Positions 17,010 through 26,204 of a stretch of 64,000 nt of DNA are shown one piece after another. Location of the stretch: positions 558,001 through 622,000 of the forward strand of contig NZ_JAAAML010000002.1 in assembly GCF_024105735.1 (NCBI RefSeq), read 5' to 3'. Made by a program: the position numbers and the translations under genes. A model generated the notes under the pieces. That model had not been told where the DNA came from and ran no database searches. It saw only the letters and a program-made list of their open reading frames with translations. This DNA is from Parahoeflea alexandrii (GTDB taxonomy: Bacteria > Pseudomonadota > Alphaproteobacteria > Rhizobiales > Rhizobiaceae). Numbering within the stretch: position 1 is the first letter of the stretch; the number at the start of each line of letters is the position of its first letter.

Positions 17010-18686
17010 TCAGGCCCCGGCCTGAAACACCACCCGCCCGCCGCAGATCGTGGCTACGACCGCGACATCCTTGATCTCGTCGTGATCCGCAACAGCCATG
17101 ATATCCCGGTCGAGGATCACCAGGTCCGCCACCTTGCCCACTTCCAGCGAACCCTTGTAGGCCTCGCTGCGCTCGGCATAGGCGCCGCCGATTGTATAAC
17201 CCCTGAGTGCGGCTTCAAGCGAGAACCGCTGGTCCGGCACCTCCGGCACCCATGCCGTCCGCGTCACCGCCGAGTGGATCCCCTTGAGAATCGAGATGTC
17301 GGAAACCGGCCAGTCGGACGCCAGCGCGATCGCGGCCCCCGGGCCTGCGATCTTCTGCCAGGCAAAGGCGTCGCCCCACCGGTCCCGGCCGATATTGCTC
17401 AGGGTCGGCTCCAGCGGCAGCCCGCTGCACCCGGGCGCATGCGGCGGCTGGACCGAGGCAACCACGTCGAGCGCCGCGATGCGGGCGAAATCATTGTCAT
17501 CGACCAGTTCGAGATGCTCGATGCGATGACGCAGGCCCGACGCGCCGTTTGCCGCGCGCGCCGCCTGGTAGCCGTCCAGCACCCGGGCCACCGCCGCGTC
17601 GCCGATCGCATGCACCGCGATCTGCAGTCCCATCGCATCGATCCGCGTTGCAAGCCCGGCGAATGTCTCCGCCGCGAACCGCCCGTGCGAGCGGTATCCG
17701 GGTTGACCGGGGTAATCGTGTTTCATGAAGGCGGTGCGGCTGTCGATGACGCCGTCCATGAAGAATTTCACGAACCCCGACGCCAGCCATTCATCCGACC
17801 AGCGCGCGCGCATCTCGAGCGCGGTTTGAAGGTCTTCGGGCTTCATCTCGGGGACATAGTGGAATGGCACCCGCACGCGCGCGGTCAGTTCCCCCGCCGA
17901 GCGGAGCTCTTCGAGCAGGTCCAGCGTGTAGATATTGCCGTCCATGTTGACGATCGAGGTGATGCCGTGTTTCGCCGCATGCGCCAGCCCGCGTCTCAAA
18001 TGCGCGAGGTCGATGGCACGTTCGGCTTGCGACGGCGCGGGATCCGGTTCGCGGCCGCTAGCCAAGCCCAGCATGGTCCGCTCCTGGCCGCCGAGCCGCA
18101 TCACCGGGCTGTAGGCCTCCGGCTCCAGCAGCGCGCCGGTTGCCAGACCGTCGGCGCCCATCACCACCTCGTGCCCGTCGGAGGTCTCGAGCCCGTGCAG
18201 CACGCCTGCGGCTTCAAGTGCTGCGGTATTGGCCCAGACCGTGTGGTGGTCATGCGCCATCAGCGCCACCGGCCGCCCGGGCAGGATCTTGTCGAGGACC
18301 AGGCGCGGCGCCGTGTCGCCGAAGATGCCGTAATCCGGACCCTGGCCGACCAGAAGCGGCGCATCCGGTCTGTTGGCCGCGAAGGCGGTCAGCTCCCTGG
18401 CAAGAAGATCGAGGTCGGCGCATCCGTCGAGCTGAAGGTTCTCAAGCTCCGCGCCGCCGATGAACAGGTGCATGTGGCTTTCGATGAAGCCCGGCAGCAC
18501 CGTCGCGCCCTTCGCATCGATGATCTCAGTGCCAGGACCGGCGAGGCGAGAGATCTCGTCGACGGAGCCAACAGCGATGATGCGTCCGTCCTTGATCCCG
18601 ACCGCCGACGCGCGCGGCAGATCCGGATCCATCGTCAGGACCGCGCCGTTGGTGATGATCATGTCTGCGGTTGCCACTGGTCTCAT
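17010..18686 (-). CDS. Amidohydrolase family 3 protein (YtcJ-like)
   Basis: A 558-residue metal-dependent hydrolase of the amidohydrolase superfamily. It has the N-terminal beta-sandwich (ADMIITNGAVLTMDPD), the metal-binding H71-M-H73 in ESHMHLF, a later ALMAHDHHTVWANTAAL segment, the AVHAIGDAAV segment and the catalytic aspartate in LASDWPVSD. This branch (AepA/YtcJ-like) has few known substrates, mostly amides or N-formyl compounds. The ATG at 18686 follows AAGCAAGGG. It is the last gene of the polyamine-type ABC operon, 38 bases after the NylB-like hydrolase, suggesting that both act on the imported compound. Confidence 0.85.
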   Translation of the reverse strand: MRPVATADMIITNGAVLTMDPDLPRASAVGIKDGRIIAVGSVDEISRLAGPGTEIIDAKGATVLPGFIESHMHLFIGGAELENLQLDGCADLDLLARELTAFAANRPDAPLLVGQGPDYGIFGDTAPRLVLDKILPGRPVALMAHDHHTVWANTAALEAAGVLHGLETSDGHEVVMGADGLATGALLEPEAYSPVMRLGGQERTMLGLASGREPDPAPSQAERAIDLAHLRRGLAHAAKHGITSIVNMDGNIYTLDLLEELRSAGELTARVRVPFHYVPEMKPEDLQTALEMRARWSDEWLASGFVKFFMDGVIDSRTAFMKHDYPGQPGYRSHGRFAAETFAGLATRIDAMGLQIAVHAIGDAAVARVLDGYQAARAANGASGLRHRIEHLELVDDNDFARIAALDVVASVQPPHAPGCSGLPLEPTLSNIGRDRWGDAFAWQKIAGPGAAIALASDWPVSDISILKGIHSAVTRTAWVPEVPDQRFSLEAALRGYTIGGAYAERSEAYKGSLEVGKVADLVILDRDIMAVADHDEIKDVAVVATICGGRVVFQAGA

Positions 18687-18724
18687 CCCTTGCTTGTTGC
18701 TCTTGTCCGCAAGAACCCCGCCGC

Positions 18725-19963
18725 CTACCGGTCGCTCAGGGCTGCCCGGATCGCGTCGATGGCGCGGAACGTGTCGCGGGTCAGCGACGGAATCACGTAA
18801 TCCGGCCAGGTCGACAGCTTCACCACCAGCAATTCGCTCTTCGGATCGGCATAGATCAGCTGACCGAACACACCGCGGGCGCAGATGTCGCCCCTGTCCG
18901 CATCGCGAATCCACCAGAAACGGCGGTAGGCTCCACCGGGCAGGACGGATGTGTAGGGATCGCCGAAGACATCTCTGTCCCCGGTCTGAATTCCGTTGAT
19001 CCAGGCAGCCGGGACAACCTGCTGCCCGCCGGCCCGTCCGTTGTTCAGTGTCAGCATCCCCAGCCGCGCGTAATCGCGCAGCGTCGCGTTGAAACCGCCG
19101 TCGGCAAGCGCGGTGCCTGCTTCATCAACGGTGAAATAGGCGTCGCGATCAGCGCCGATGGGTTGCCACAGATGCTGGCTGACGAGCTCGGCGAGAGACT
19201 TGCCGGCCGCCCGTTCCAGTACCCACGCGACCACGTCCGTCTCGATCGAGCGGTATTCGAACGCCCCGCCATGCGGCCTGTGCTTCGGCAGGCTGAGAAT
19301 GACCTCGCGGATCGTCGGGCGCGGTGCGCTGGCAACATGCGGACGCCAGCCGGAGGCGATGTCGATCCGGGTCATGTCGCTGCCCGGCAAGTTGTAGTCT
19401 TCGGTGAAGCGAACGCCCGAGCGCATGTCGAGGACCTGGTCGAGCGTCGCGTCGGCATAGCCGCACTGCGTGAGTTCGGGCACGATGTCTGCCAGCGGCA
19501 CATCGAGATCCACCGTGCCATCGGATATGAAAATTCCGGTCAGAAGGCCGACAACGGATTTCGCCACGGACTGCGACAGATGCAGTGTTTCCGGCGCCAT
19601 CCCGTTGAGATAGCGCTCGAAGACAACGCGGTTGCGGTGCATCACCAGGAAGGCATCGCCATAGCTTTCGCCGAGGAAGCGATCAATGGAAACGGTCGTG
19701 CCGTTCTCCCGCTGGAACCGGATGTTGCTCAGATCCTCGTAGGCTTCATCGAGCGTACTTGCCGGACCGAAGCCGCGAAACACATCGACGGTTGGTATGA
19801 GGCTGCGCACGTTCTGGAACGCCCAGCGGTTGAACGGCGGGAGATCCCAGTTCGCAAGCGTCGGTCGCTTTTCCGGCGGGGGTGGAAAACCCTGCATGAT
19901 CCCCAGTTGCCGGGCGGTCTTGGGCATAGCCGGTTCAACCTTTCCGGTGTCGGACATGGACAT
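18725..19963 (-). CDS. Serine hydrolase of the class C beta-lactamase / 6-aminohexanoate-dimer hydrolase family
   Basis: A 412-residue hydrolase with the beta-lactamase fold. The nucleophile motif S132-V-A-K135 sits in LHLSQSVAKSVVG, and the FEYRSIETD segment supplies the tyrosine of the second motif (Y-x-S, as in NylB-type enzymes rather than the Y-x-N of AmpC). No signal peptide is visible, so it is probably cytoplasmic, unlike a true beta-lactamase. NylB relatives cleave linear amides and esters. It lies between the ABC transporter genes and the amidohydrolase on one strand, which points to intracellular hydrolysis of an imported amide. The start follows GAGAAAG. Confidence 0.85.
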   Translation of the reverse strand: MSMSDTGKVEPAMPKTARQLGIMQGFPPPPEKRPTLANWDLPPFNRWAFQNVRSLIPTVDVFRGFGPASTLDEAYEDLSNIRFQRENGTTVSIDRFLGESYGDAFLVMHRNRVVFERYLNGMAPETLHLSQSVAKSVVGLLTGIFISDGTVDLDVPLADIVPELTQCGYADATLDQVLDMRSGVRFTEDYNLPGSDMTRIDIASGWRPHVASAPRPTIREVILSLPKHRPHGGAFEYRSIETDVVAWVLERAAGKSLAELVSQHLWQPIGADRDAYFTVDEAGTALADGGFNATLRDYARLGMLTLNNGRAGGQQVVPAAWINGIQTGDRDVFGDPYTSVLPGGAYRRFWWIRDADRGDICARGVFGQLIYADPKSELLVVKLSTWPDYVIPSLTRDTFRAIDAIRAALSDR

Positions 19964-20016
19964 TCTTTCTCGGTTGGGTGGCGGCGCGCGGGGTGTCCCG
20001 CGCGCCGGCTCAGGGA

Positions 20017-21048
20017 CTACTGCTTCAGCTGGGTCCAGATCTTGTTGTAGAGATCGACAACTTCCTGCGGGCAGGGGGTGACGAAGTCCGGAGCGGGTGC
20101 GCTGGCAGGCATCACGATCTCTGGCGCGGAGAGCATTTCAGGCTCCATGAACTTGTCGCTGCCAAGAATGCCGTTGGCATAACGGGCAAAGTTCGACGTC
20201 ATACCAGCGTTCTCCGGGTCCATCATGAAGTTGATGAACAGCTTGGCATTGTCGAGATTGGGCGCACCCTTGAGCACCGCGACATTGTCCATCCAGCCGG
20301 TGAAACCCTCTTTCGGATAGGCGTATTTCAGCGTCGGCCGCTGCGCCCGGGCCCGCATCGCAGCACCGTTCCAGCTCTGGCTGATGTCGACGTCCTTGGA
20401 GGTCAGTTTCTCGATCACCGCATAGTCCATCGTCCGCCAGTGCGGCTTGGCCTTGGAAAGCAGGGCAAGCACTTCACGCAGCTCGTCCTGGTTGCCATTG
20501 CAGCGGCCGTAACCGAGATAGCGCAGGCCGGCATTGATCACGTCGTTCATGTCGTTGAGCATGTTGATCCGGCCCTTGAGCGCTTCCGGCGGATCAAACA
20601 GCAGGGCCAGAGTATCAATCTCGCCGTCATAGATGGCCGTGTCGACGGTGAACGAGGTGGTTCCCCACTGGTAGGGGATCGAGTAATTGCGGCCGGGATC
20701 CCACCAGACATCGACCCAGTTCGGATCGACGTTCTTGAAGTTCTCCATCTCGTTCGGCTTGACTTCCTCGAGCAGCCCTTCGCCGATCATGACCTTGATC
20801 ATGTAGTCGCCGGGAACGACGATGTCATAGCCGGTGTCGCCCGCCTTGACCTTTGCGAGCATTGCCTCGTTGGAATCGTAGCCGTCCAGATTTACTTTGA
20901 CGTCGTACTTTTCCTCGAACTTCTTGATCATCTCGGGCGAGGTATAGTTGCCCCAGTTGTAGACGTTCAGTTCGCCCGCGGCCATTGCCGCCGACGATGC
21001 GAATGCCACGGCGGATGCGGTGGCGAGAAGCCTCAATATGGTTTTCAT
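20017..21048 (-). CDS. ABC transporter substrate-binding protein, spermidine/putrescine type
   Basis: A 343-residue periplasmic binding protein of the PotD/PotF family. The signal peptide covers about residues 1-23 (AAMA-A). The mature protein starts ELNVYNWGNYTSPEMIKKFEEKY, the family's standard opening, and has the YDIVVPGDYMI segment. Acidic residues that bind the amine groups in PotD/PotF are not identifiable by eye, so the ligand may be another amine, an amide or an amino-acid derivative. It follows two permeases and an ATPase in one operon (28-base gap from the permease). Confidence 0.88.
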   Translation of the reverse strand: MKTILRLLATASAVAFASSAAMAAGELNVYNWGNYTSPEMIKKFEEKYDVKVNLDGYDSNEAMLAKVKAGDTGYDIVVPGDYMIKVMIGEGLLEEVKPNEMENFKNVDPNWVDVWWDPGRNYSIPYQWGTTSFTVDTAIYDGEIDTLALLFDPPEALKGRINMLNDMNDVINAGLRYLGYGRCNGNQDELREVLALLSKAKPHWRTMDYAVIEKLTSKDVDISQSWNGAAMRARAQRPTLKYAYPKEGFTGWMDNVAVLKGAPNLDNAKLFINFMMDPENAGMTSNFARYANGILGSDKFMEPEMLSAPEIVMPASAPAPDFVTPCPQEVVDLYNKIWTQLKQ

Positions 21049-21075
21049 CGTTGTTCCTCTCTTTCTTTAGCCGTC

Positions 21076-21930
21076 CTATCGCTGCATGCGCCGCTGCACG
21101 ACGAACAGCAGTATGACCAGCAAAACCGAGACCGCGACCAGGATGGTCGAGACGGCATTGATCTCGGGCGTGATCCCGCGCCGGATGGCGCCGAGAATGT
21201 AGATGGGAAGCGTGGTCTCCCCCGGTCCCGCAATCATCAGCGTGATGATCACATCATCGAGCGAGACGACGAAGGCGAGCATCGCACCTGCGACGATGCC
21301 CGGTCCAAGCAGTGGCAATGTCACCAGGGTGAAGACCTTCAGCGGTGGCGCGTAGAGATCGGCTGCGGCCTGTTCGAGTGTCAGCGTCATGGTTTCAAGC
21401 CGGGCGCGGATCGGCATGTAGGCAAACGGAATGCAGAAGGCCGCATGCGCCAGCATCAGGTAGCCGATGCCGGAGAGTCCGGTGATCTTCTTGACCAGAG
21501 CGAACAGCGACAGCGTGGCGATTGCCGTGACGATCTCGGGGATCATCAGCGGCTGGTTGATGATACCGAAGACCAGTCCCTGGCCTGCGAACTTCTTCGT
21601 CCGCGTGGTCGCCAGCGCCGCCATGGTGGCCACGATCGTCGAAATCACCGTCGCAAACAGCGCAACCTTTACCGACACCCAAGCCGCATTGCGGATCCCG
21701 TCATTCTCCAGCGCCTTGGCGTACCAGTCGAGCGAAAACCCTGTCCACAGCACCACCGACCGGTTCTCGTTGAAGGAGAATGCAACCAGCACCAGGATCG
21801 GCAGGTACAACGTGACAATGGTTATCCAGGCCGTTGTGGTGAAACCCGGCATGGCCCTGAGATCGCGAACCCGCCTGCGGCGGTGACCCGGTTTTCCCGA
21901 TGCCGGCGTTGCTGTGGTCGGGTCAGCCAT
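21076..21930 (-). CDS. ABC transporter permease, PotC type
   Basis: A 284-residue inner-membrane permease with about six membrane segments, first at about residues 33-55 (ITIVTLYLPILVLVAF). The cytoplasmic EAA loop that contacts the ATPase is visible as EQAAADLYAPPLKVFTLVTLPLLGPG (shown in part). The ATG at 21930 follows AGGGGAG and overlaps the end of the upstream permease gene by 8 bases, indicating translational coupling. With the next gene it forms the heterodimeric channel of the polyamine-type importer. Confidence 0.9.
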   Translation of the reverse strand: MADPTTATPASGKPGHRRRRVRDLRAMPGFTTTAWITIVTLYLPILVLVAFSFNENRSVVLWTGFSLDWYAKALENDGIRNAAWVSVKVALFATVISTIVATMAALATTRTKKFAGQGLVFGIINQPLMIPEIVTAIATLSLFALVKKITGLSGIGYLMLAHAAFCIPFAYMPIRARLETMTLTLEQAAADLYAPPLKVFTLVTLPLLGPGIVAGAMLAFVVSLDDVIITLMIAGPGETTLPIYILGAIRRGITPEINAVSTILVAVSVLLVILLFVVQRRMQR

Positions 21931-22861
21931 TGTTTGACGCTCCCCTTCTGGCGGCGAGCGCGTTGACCAGCAGAACCACAATCACCAGTGCCATCAGGAT
22001 CAGCGCGGCAGCCGACCCGAACGGCCAGTTGCGTGATGCCCCGAACTGCATGGCGATCATGTTGCCGATCATCAGTTTCTTGCCGCCCCCCAGAAGCTCG
22101 GGCGTGATGTAGGCGCCGAGAGCGGGGATGAAGACCAGGATGCAGCCGGCGACAATTCCGGGCTTGGCCAATGGAACGATCACGTGGAACAGCACTTTCA
22201 GCCGGTTTGCATAAAGATCGTAGCCGGCTTCGACCAGGCTGAAGTCGAGCTTCTCGAGGCTCGCATAGATCGGCAGCACCATGAACGGCAGAAACGAATA
22301 GATCAGGCCGATAAACACCGCGGTGTCGGTGTAGAGAATGGTCAGCGGCGACGAGATGATGCCGGCCTTCATCAGCATGATGTTGATGATGCCCTCGTCG
22401 CGGATGATCAGCAGCATGGCATAGGTGCGGATCAGAAGGTTGGTCCAGAACGGCAGCGTGATCAGGAACAGCCAGATGTTGCGTTGCTCCCGCGGCTTGC
22501 TGGCGATGAAATAGGCGGTTGGAAACCCGAGAATCAGCGCGCCGATGGTGGCGCCCAGCGCAAGCCCGATCGACCGGAGAAAGATCGACACATAGGCGGA
22601 ATTGAACACCAGCGTGTCGTCGAAAATGTCACGCTGGAACAGGAACTGCACGTAGCTGTCGGTGCTGAATTCCCAGGTCACGCCGCCATAGGTGCCGGGC
22701 GTCAGGAATGAATAAACGATGGTGATTCCAAGCGGCAGGATGCTGATCGCCAGGATGATTGTCAGCGCCGGCGCAAGCAGCCACGCCCGGGTGGCGCGTT
22801 CGCTACGCCTGTTGTTTGCGATCGCGGTGGCAAGCGCCGATGGAGGTTGCCGGTCGCTCAT
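21923..22861 (-). CDS. ABC transporter permease, PotB type
   Basis: A 312-residue inner-membrane permease with about six membrane segments. The first (ALTIILAISILPLGITIVYSF) lies near residue 30; the EAA loop reads EAGYDLYANRLKVLFHVIVPL near residue 220. Its start overlaps the stop of the ATPase gene by four bases (ATGA), so the two are translated together. Partner of the PotC-type permease downstream. Confidence 0.9.
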   Translation of the reverse strand: MSDRQPPSALATAIANNRRSERATRAWLLAPALTIILAISILPLGITIVYSFLTPGTYGGVTWEFSTDSYVQFLFQRDIFDDTLVFNSAYVSIFLRSIGLALGATIGALILGFPTAYFIASKPREQRNIWLFLITLPFWTNLLIRTYAMLLIIRDEGIINIMLMKAGIISSPLTILYTDTAVFIGLIYSFLPFMVLPIYASLEKLDFSLVEAGYDLYANRLKVLFHVIVPLAKPGIVAGCILVFIPALGAYITPELLGGGKKLMIGNMIAMQFGASRNWPFGSAAALILMALVIVVLLVNALAARRGASNNG

Positions 22862-23964
22862 TCCAGCACCCGGATCAGGTCGGGCTGCATGATCGCGCCG
22901 ATCGTGGCGCCGGGCTGGTATTTGCCCTCGTCGACCGCGCCCGGATTGCGGATGACGATTTCCTCGCCGGTTCCGAGCCGAAGGTGGAGATTTGTCGCCG
23001 CACCGAAATACACGATGTTCTCGACAACGCCGGTGAGCGTCGGCGTCTCGCCCGCGCCTGCCAGCCGGACATTTTCAGGCCGGATCGCCACGCTGACATT
23101 GCCGGACCGTGCCGAGGCTGTTCCAAGATGCGCGGAGACCATGCTCCCGTCGCGAAGCCGTACCGTCGCCAGGTAGCCATCCGTTCGTTCGACCGTCCCT
23201 TCGAGAATGTTGATGTCGCCGATGAAATCGGCGACGAACCGATGCGTCGGACGGTCATAGATATCGCGCGGCGTGCCGATCTGCAGGATCTTGCCGGATT
23301 TCATCACCGCGATCCGGTCCGACATGGTCAGCGCCTCTTCCTGGTCATGGGTCACGAACACGAAGGTGATGCCGGTCTCGGCCTGAAGGCTTTTCAGTTC
23401 GAGCTGCATGTTCTTGCGCAGCTTGAGATCGAGTGCTGCCAGCGGCTCGTCGAGCAGCAGCACCTTTGGCGCCGGCGCCAGCGCCCGGGCCAGCGCCACG
23501 CGCTGCTGCTGGCCGCCCGAAAGCTGGTCCGTACGGCGTCCGGCCATGGCCTCGAGCTGGACCAGCGCCAGCATCCGCTCGGTCGTCTGCTTGATCTCCG
23601 CGGTCGGCTTGCCGAGCATTCTCAGCCCGAAGCCGATGTTTTCCGCCACCGTCATGTGCGGAAACAGCGCGTAGCTCTGGAAAACGGTATTGACCGGCCG
23701 CCGGTGCGGAGGCTTGTCGGTAATGCCCTCGCCCTGCAGCGAGATCGATCCTTCTGTCGGCAGCTCGAACCCTGCGATCAGCCTGAGCAGCGTCGTTTTT
23801 CCGCATCCGGACGGGCCAAGCAGCGTGAAGAACTCGTTTTCGAGAATGTCGAGCTCCACGCTGTCGAGCGCGGTGACCGCGTAGTCTCCCTGTCCGAAGG
23901 TCTTCGACAGCGCCCTTACCGACACCGCCGCCTTCCGCTCTTTGGCGATTTCTGTTCCGGTCAT
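22858..23964 (-). CDS. ABC transporter ATP-binding protein, PotA type
   Basis: A 368-residue ATPase powering the polyamine-type importer. Walker A is GPSGCGKTT, the signature is LSGGQQQR, and Walker B is KVLLLDEPLAALD. The C-terminal 110 residues hold a TOBE-type regulatory domain (VSVAIRPENVRL). The start at 23964 gives MTGTEIAKERK; in-frame ATGs at 24003 and 24009 would add 13 or 15 residues. The stop overlaps the next permease start by four bases. The LuxR-type gene lies just upstream on the same strand, so it may be cotranscribed. Confidence 0.9.
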   Translation of the reverse strand: MTGTEIAKERKAAVSVRALSKTFGQGDYAVTALDSVELDILENEFFTLLGPSGCGKTTLLRLIAGFELPTEGSISLQGEGITDKPPHRRPVNTVFQSYALFPHMTVAENIGFGLRMLGKPTAEIKQTTERMLALVQLEAMAGRRTDQLSGGQQQRVALARALAPAPKVLLLDEPLAALDLKLRKNMQLELKSLQAETGITFVFVTHDQEEALTMSDRIAVMKSGKILQIGTPRDIYDRPTHRFVADFIGDINILEGTVERTDGYLATVRLRDGSMVSAHLGTASARSGNVSVAIRPENVRLAGAGETPTLTGVVENIVYFGAATNLHLRLGTGEEIVIRNPGAVDEGKYQPGATIGAIMQPDLIRVLE

Positions 23965-24060
23965 CCGATAAATCTGCCCCCGCCGATCTGGCTCACTTTC
24001 CATGCCCAAAGGCTAGGAGCCCGGCTCGAGGGGGTAAATACCCCGAAGGGGATAGGCTGG

Positions 24061-24882
24061 TCAGTCGAGTACCGAGCGCAGGAAATTCGACAGCAGTTCG
24101 GATTGCGAGGAGATGGACAGTTTCCGGTAGATGTTCTTCCGGTGGATCTTCACCGTGCCCACGGTTATGCCCGCCACCGTTGACACTGATGCCGAGGAAT
24201 GGCCCTTGAGAATGAGCGTTGCCACCTCGCGTTCGCGGGCTGTGAGGATGCCTTCGCCAAACGCATCGAGCGCCGCGGTCAGCGTGCGGTCCGCGGGCTG
24301 AGGCCCTGCATCGACCGGTCCGGTGTGGCCGCGCTCGAAATGCTTGCCGGTGAGAGCGGCTATGACATCCAGCTCCATTCGAAACGCTTGCACGGCCCGG
24401 ACACTGAATCGCGGTTCCTTGCCAAGCCGTCCGAGCGAGAAGAAGATTGCCGCCTCGCCCTGCGGTACCAGGATTGCCATCTCGTCCCTGAGGGCGATGT
24501 TCCGGTAATAGCGGCGGTAATAGGTCGACCGCATGAACTGGTCCGGCGCCACGTCCCGCAACCGCATCGCGCCATGGTTCCGGCCGGACAGGAAGATGTC
24601 GTAGACGGGGTCGAGAAGATAGGCGGTGTCAAGATACTGGTCGACGACATCGCGGTGACGCTCGGCCCTGACATTGTCATAGATATGATCAGGCGTCCGC
24701 TGCCTGTGCAGACGGGTGATGAAGGCGCCGCTGAACGGCACGACCGATCGCATGTAATCAAGGATCGCGGGAAAGAAATCAGCGGTGTTGATGGCGGCTA
24801 TGGCGCGCGCCATGTGCGTTTGCGGTGCGCCTGAAACAACTGGTGGGACAACATGTGTCGTGGGAGGGGGGGCGTCGCTCAA
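24061..24882 (-). CDS. LuxR family transcriptional regulator
   Basis: A 273-residue regulator. The C-terminal 65 residues are a LuxR-type helix-turn-helix (LTAREREVATLILKGHSS, then GTVKIHRKNIYRKL). The first 200 residues form a sensory domain without obvious phosphoacceptor or acyl-homoserine-lactone signature, so the ligand is unknown. The frame starts at a TTG (24882); an ATG at 24813 with 23 fewer residues is possible and neither has a clear ribosome site. It precedes the polyamine-type ABC operon by about 60-100 bases on the same strand and likely controls it. Confidence 0.8.
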   Translation of the reverse strand: MSDAPPPTTHVVPPVVSGAPQTHMARAIAAINTADFFPAILDYMRSVVPFSGAFITRLHRQRTPDHIYDNVRAERHRDVVDQYLDTAYLLDPVYDIFLSGRNHGAMRLRDVAPDQFMRSTYYRRYYRNIALRDEMAILVPQGEAAIFFSLGRLGKEPRFSVRAVQAFRMELDVIAALTGKHFERGHTGPVDAGPQPADRTLTAALDAFGEGILTAREREVATLILKGHSSASVSTVAGITVGTVKIHRKNIYRKLSISSQSELLSNFLRSVLD

Positions 24883-25200
24883 TTGCTCAATGTTCCATTC
24901 CCGGGATCGTCATCCTGTTTGGCAGGTTGCGACCGGCAACCTGCAGTCCTGGGCCGGTCGTGCCGCGGCTGACAAACCCCGCCCGGCATGCCCGAACCAG
25001 GGCTCATGGTGGCAAATCGCAAGGCCGGGTGCCAGCATATTCTGCGGAGCGACCGTTGGCACATCGCGTGGTTACGGTGCGATCGTGGTCATTAGCGCTT
25101 GAGGAACGGGCTGCGCGCCAAGCAGCGGCGTGCAGGCGTCAAGCTTGGCCCTGGCTTCAGGGTGGCAAGGGACCCGCCGGGATGGCGGGCCCCTGGTGTC
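24883..25200. other. Intergenic region between the LuxR gene and the TAXI binding protein gene
   Basis: About 318 bases. It must hold the promoter for the LuxR/ABC operon and the end of the TAXI operon. Apart from the hairpin at 25168-25194 I see no gene or RNA in it. Confidence 0.5.
25168..25194 (-). terminator. Terminator-like hairpin after the TAXI binding protein gene
   Basis: AGGGACCCGCC and GGCGGGCCCCT form an 11-bp stem with one mismatch and a 5-base loop, starting 6 bases beyond the stop at 25201. No T run follows, so termination may be inefficient or Rho-assisted. Confidence 0.5.
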
Positions 25201-26172
25201 TCAGAGTTTGCCTGCTTCGCGGTAGTAGCGCGCCGCACCCGGATGGATCTGCATGTCGCCCAGCGGCTTGACCGCGTAGTCGATGCTCAAAGCCTTGGCC
25301 CAGGGAGCTTCCGAGGTGATGTTGCCGATATTGTCCCAGAACGCCTTGGTGATCTGGTAGACGGTCTCCTCGTCGAGATCGGCCCGTACGCCGATGCCGA
25401 CGGCTGTATCGTGAGACATCACCGGGCTCTCGTTTTTCTGGCCCTTGTACATGCCAGCCGGCACTTCGGCGAGCGTCCGGTCCGAACCGAGAAACTTGGT
25501 GACGGCTTCACCCGAATGGTCCTCGGGTCCGATGAAGCGGACATCCTCGGTCTCGGTGAACTGGATGAACTGCTGGCACGGATCGATGCAGCCATTGACA
25601 TACATGTCGATCTTTCCGTCCTGGAAGGACTGGTATCCGGTCGCCCAGTTGGCGGTGATGGCCTCATAGTCCTCGCCGGCGACAAGCCCGGTGGTTGCTT
25701 CGATCCATGCCTTGGCGGTGTTGTAGGCACCGCCGCCGGCAGGGCCGAGAAACACGCTGGCGCCTTCGATGTCGTCCAGCGTCTCGATATCGCTGCCGGC
25801 GCGCACCGTGTAGTGATATTGGCCGTAAGGGAACCACATCAGCAACTGCACGTTCTTTGACAGCTCCGGTGCCTCGGGCTCCTTGGCGTACATCGCCTTG
25901 CCGTTCTGCATCAGCCGGTAGATGGTCGGAGAGACCATCGACATGTCGAGATTGCCGCGGCCGACTTCGAGCATGTGCACCGTTGCCGCGCCGCCGCCGG
26001 CGACTTCGATTTCGATGTCGCCGAGCGCGTCGGTCACAAGGTTGGCGAAGGTCGCCATGGTGATCGCCTGGCCCAGGCTCGGCTCGATTGTCGCCATCTT
26101 CAGGGTTTCGGCCTGAGCGCTTCCCAGGCCGATCATGAGTGCGGCGGTTGCCGCCAGTGTCTGCTGTTTCAT
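25201..26172 (-). CDS. TRAP transporter solute-binding protein, TAXI family
   Basis: A 323-residue periplasmic binding protein of the TAXI type. Signal peptide about residues 1-21 (AQA-E). The AITMATFANLVTDALGDIEIEV and GAYNTAKAWIEATTGL segments (given in part) and the late PGAARYYREAG motif are characteristic. The ATG at 26172 follows GGAGGAAGAG, a strong site. It is the last gene of a sulfatase/TRAP permease/TAXI operon, 32 bases after the permease, and should deliver a substrate, possibly an organic sulfate ester or sulfonate, to it (inference from the sulfatase). Confidence 0.88.
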   Translation of the reverse strand: MKQQTLAATAALMIGLGSAQAETLKMATIEPSLGQAITMATFANLVTDALGDIEIEVAGGGAATVHMLEVGRGNLDMSMVSPTIYRLMQNGKAMYAKEPEAPELSKNVQLLMWFPYGQYHYTVRAGSDIETLDDIEGASVFLGPAGGGAYNTAKAWIEATTGLVAGEDYEAITANWATGYQSFQDGKIDMYVNGCIDPCQQFIQFTETEDVRFIGPEDHSGEAVTKFLGSDRTLAEVPAGMYKGQKNESPVMSHDTAVGIGVRADLDEETVYQITKAFWDNIGNITSEAPWAKALSIDYAVKPLGDMQIHPGAARYYREAGKL

Positions 26173-26204
26173 CTCTCTTCCTCCGTGTGTTGATTCTTGC
26201 TCCG

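Noticed and set aside
17082-18800. Plus-strand open frame of 572 codons
   Set aside because: Antisense to the amidohydrolase, whose metal-binding motifs are present.
19978-21966. Plus-strand open frame of 662 codons
   Set aside because: It lies antisense to the ABC binding-protein and permease genes, which have clear family sequence; its His/Arg-rich translation has no motif. Long antisense frames are expected in GC-rich DNA.
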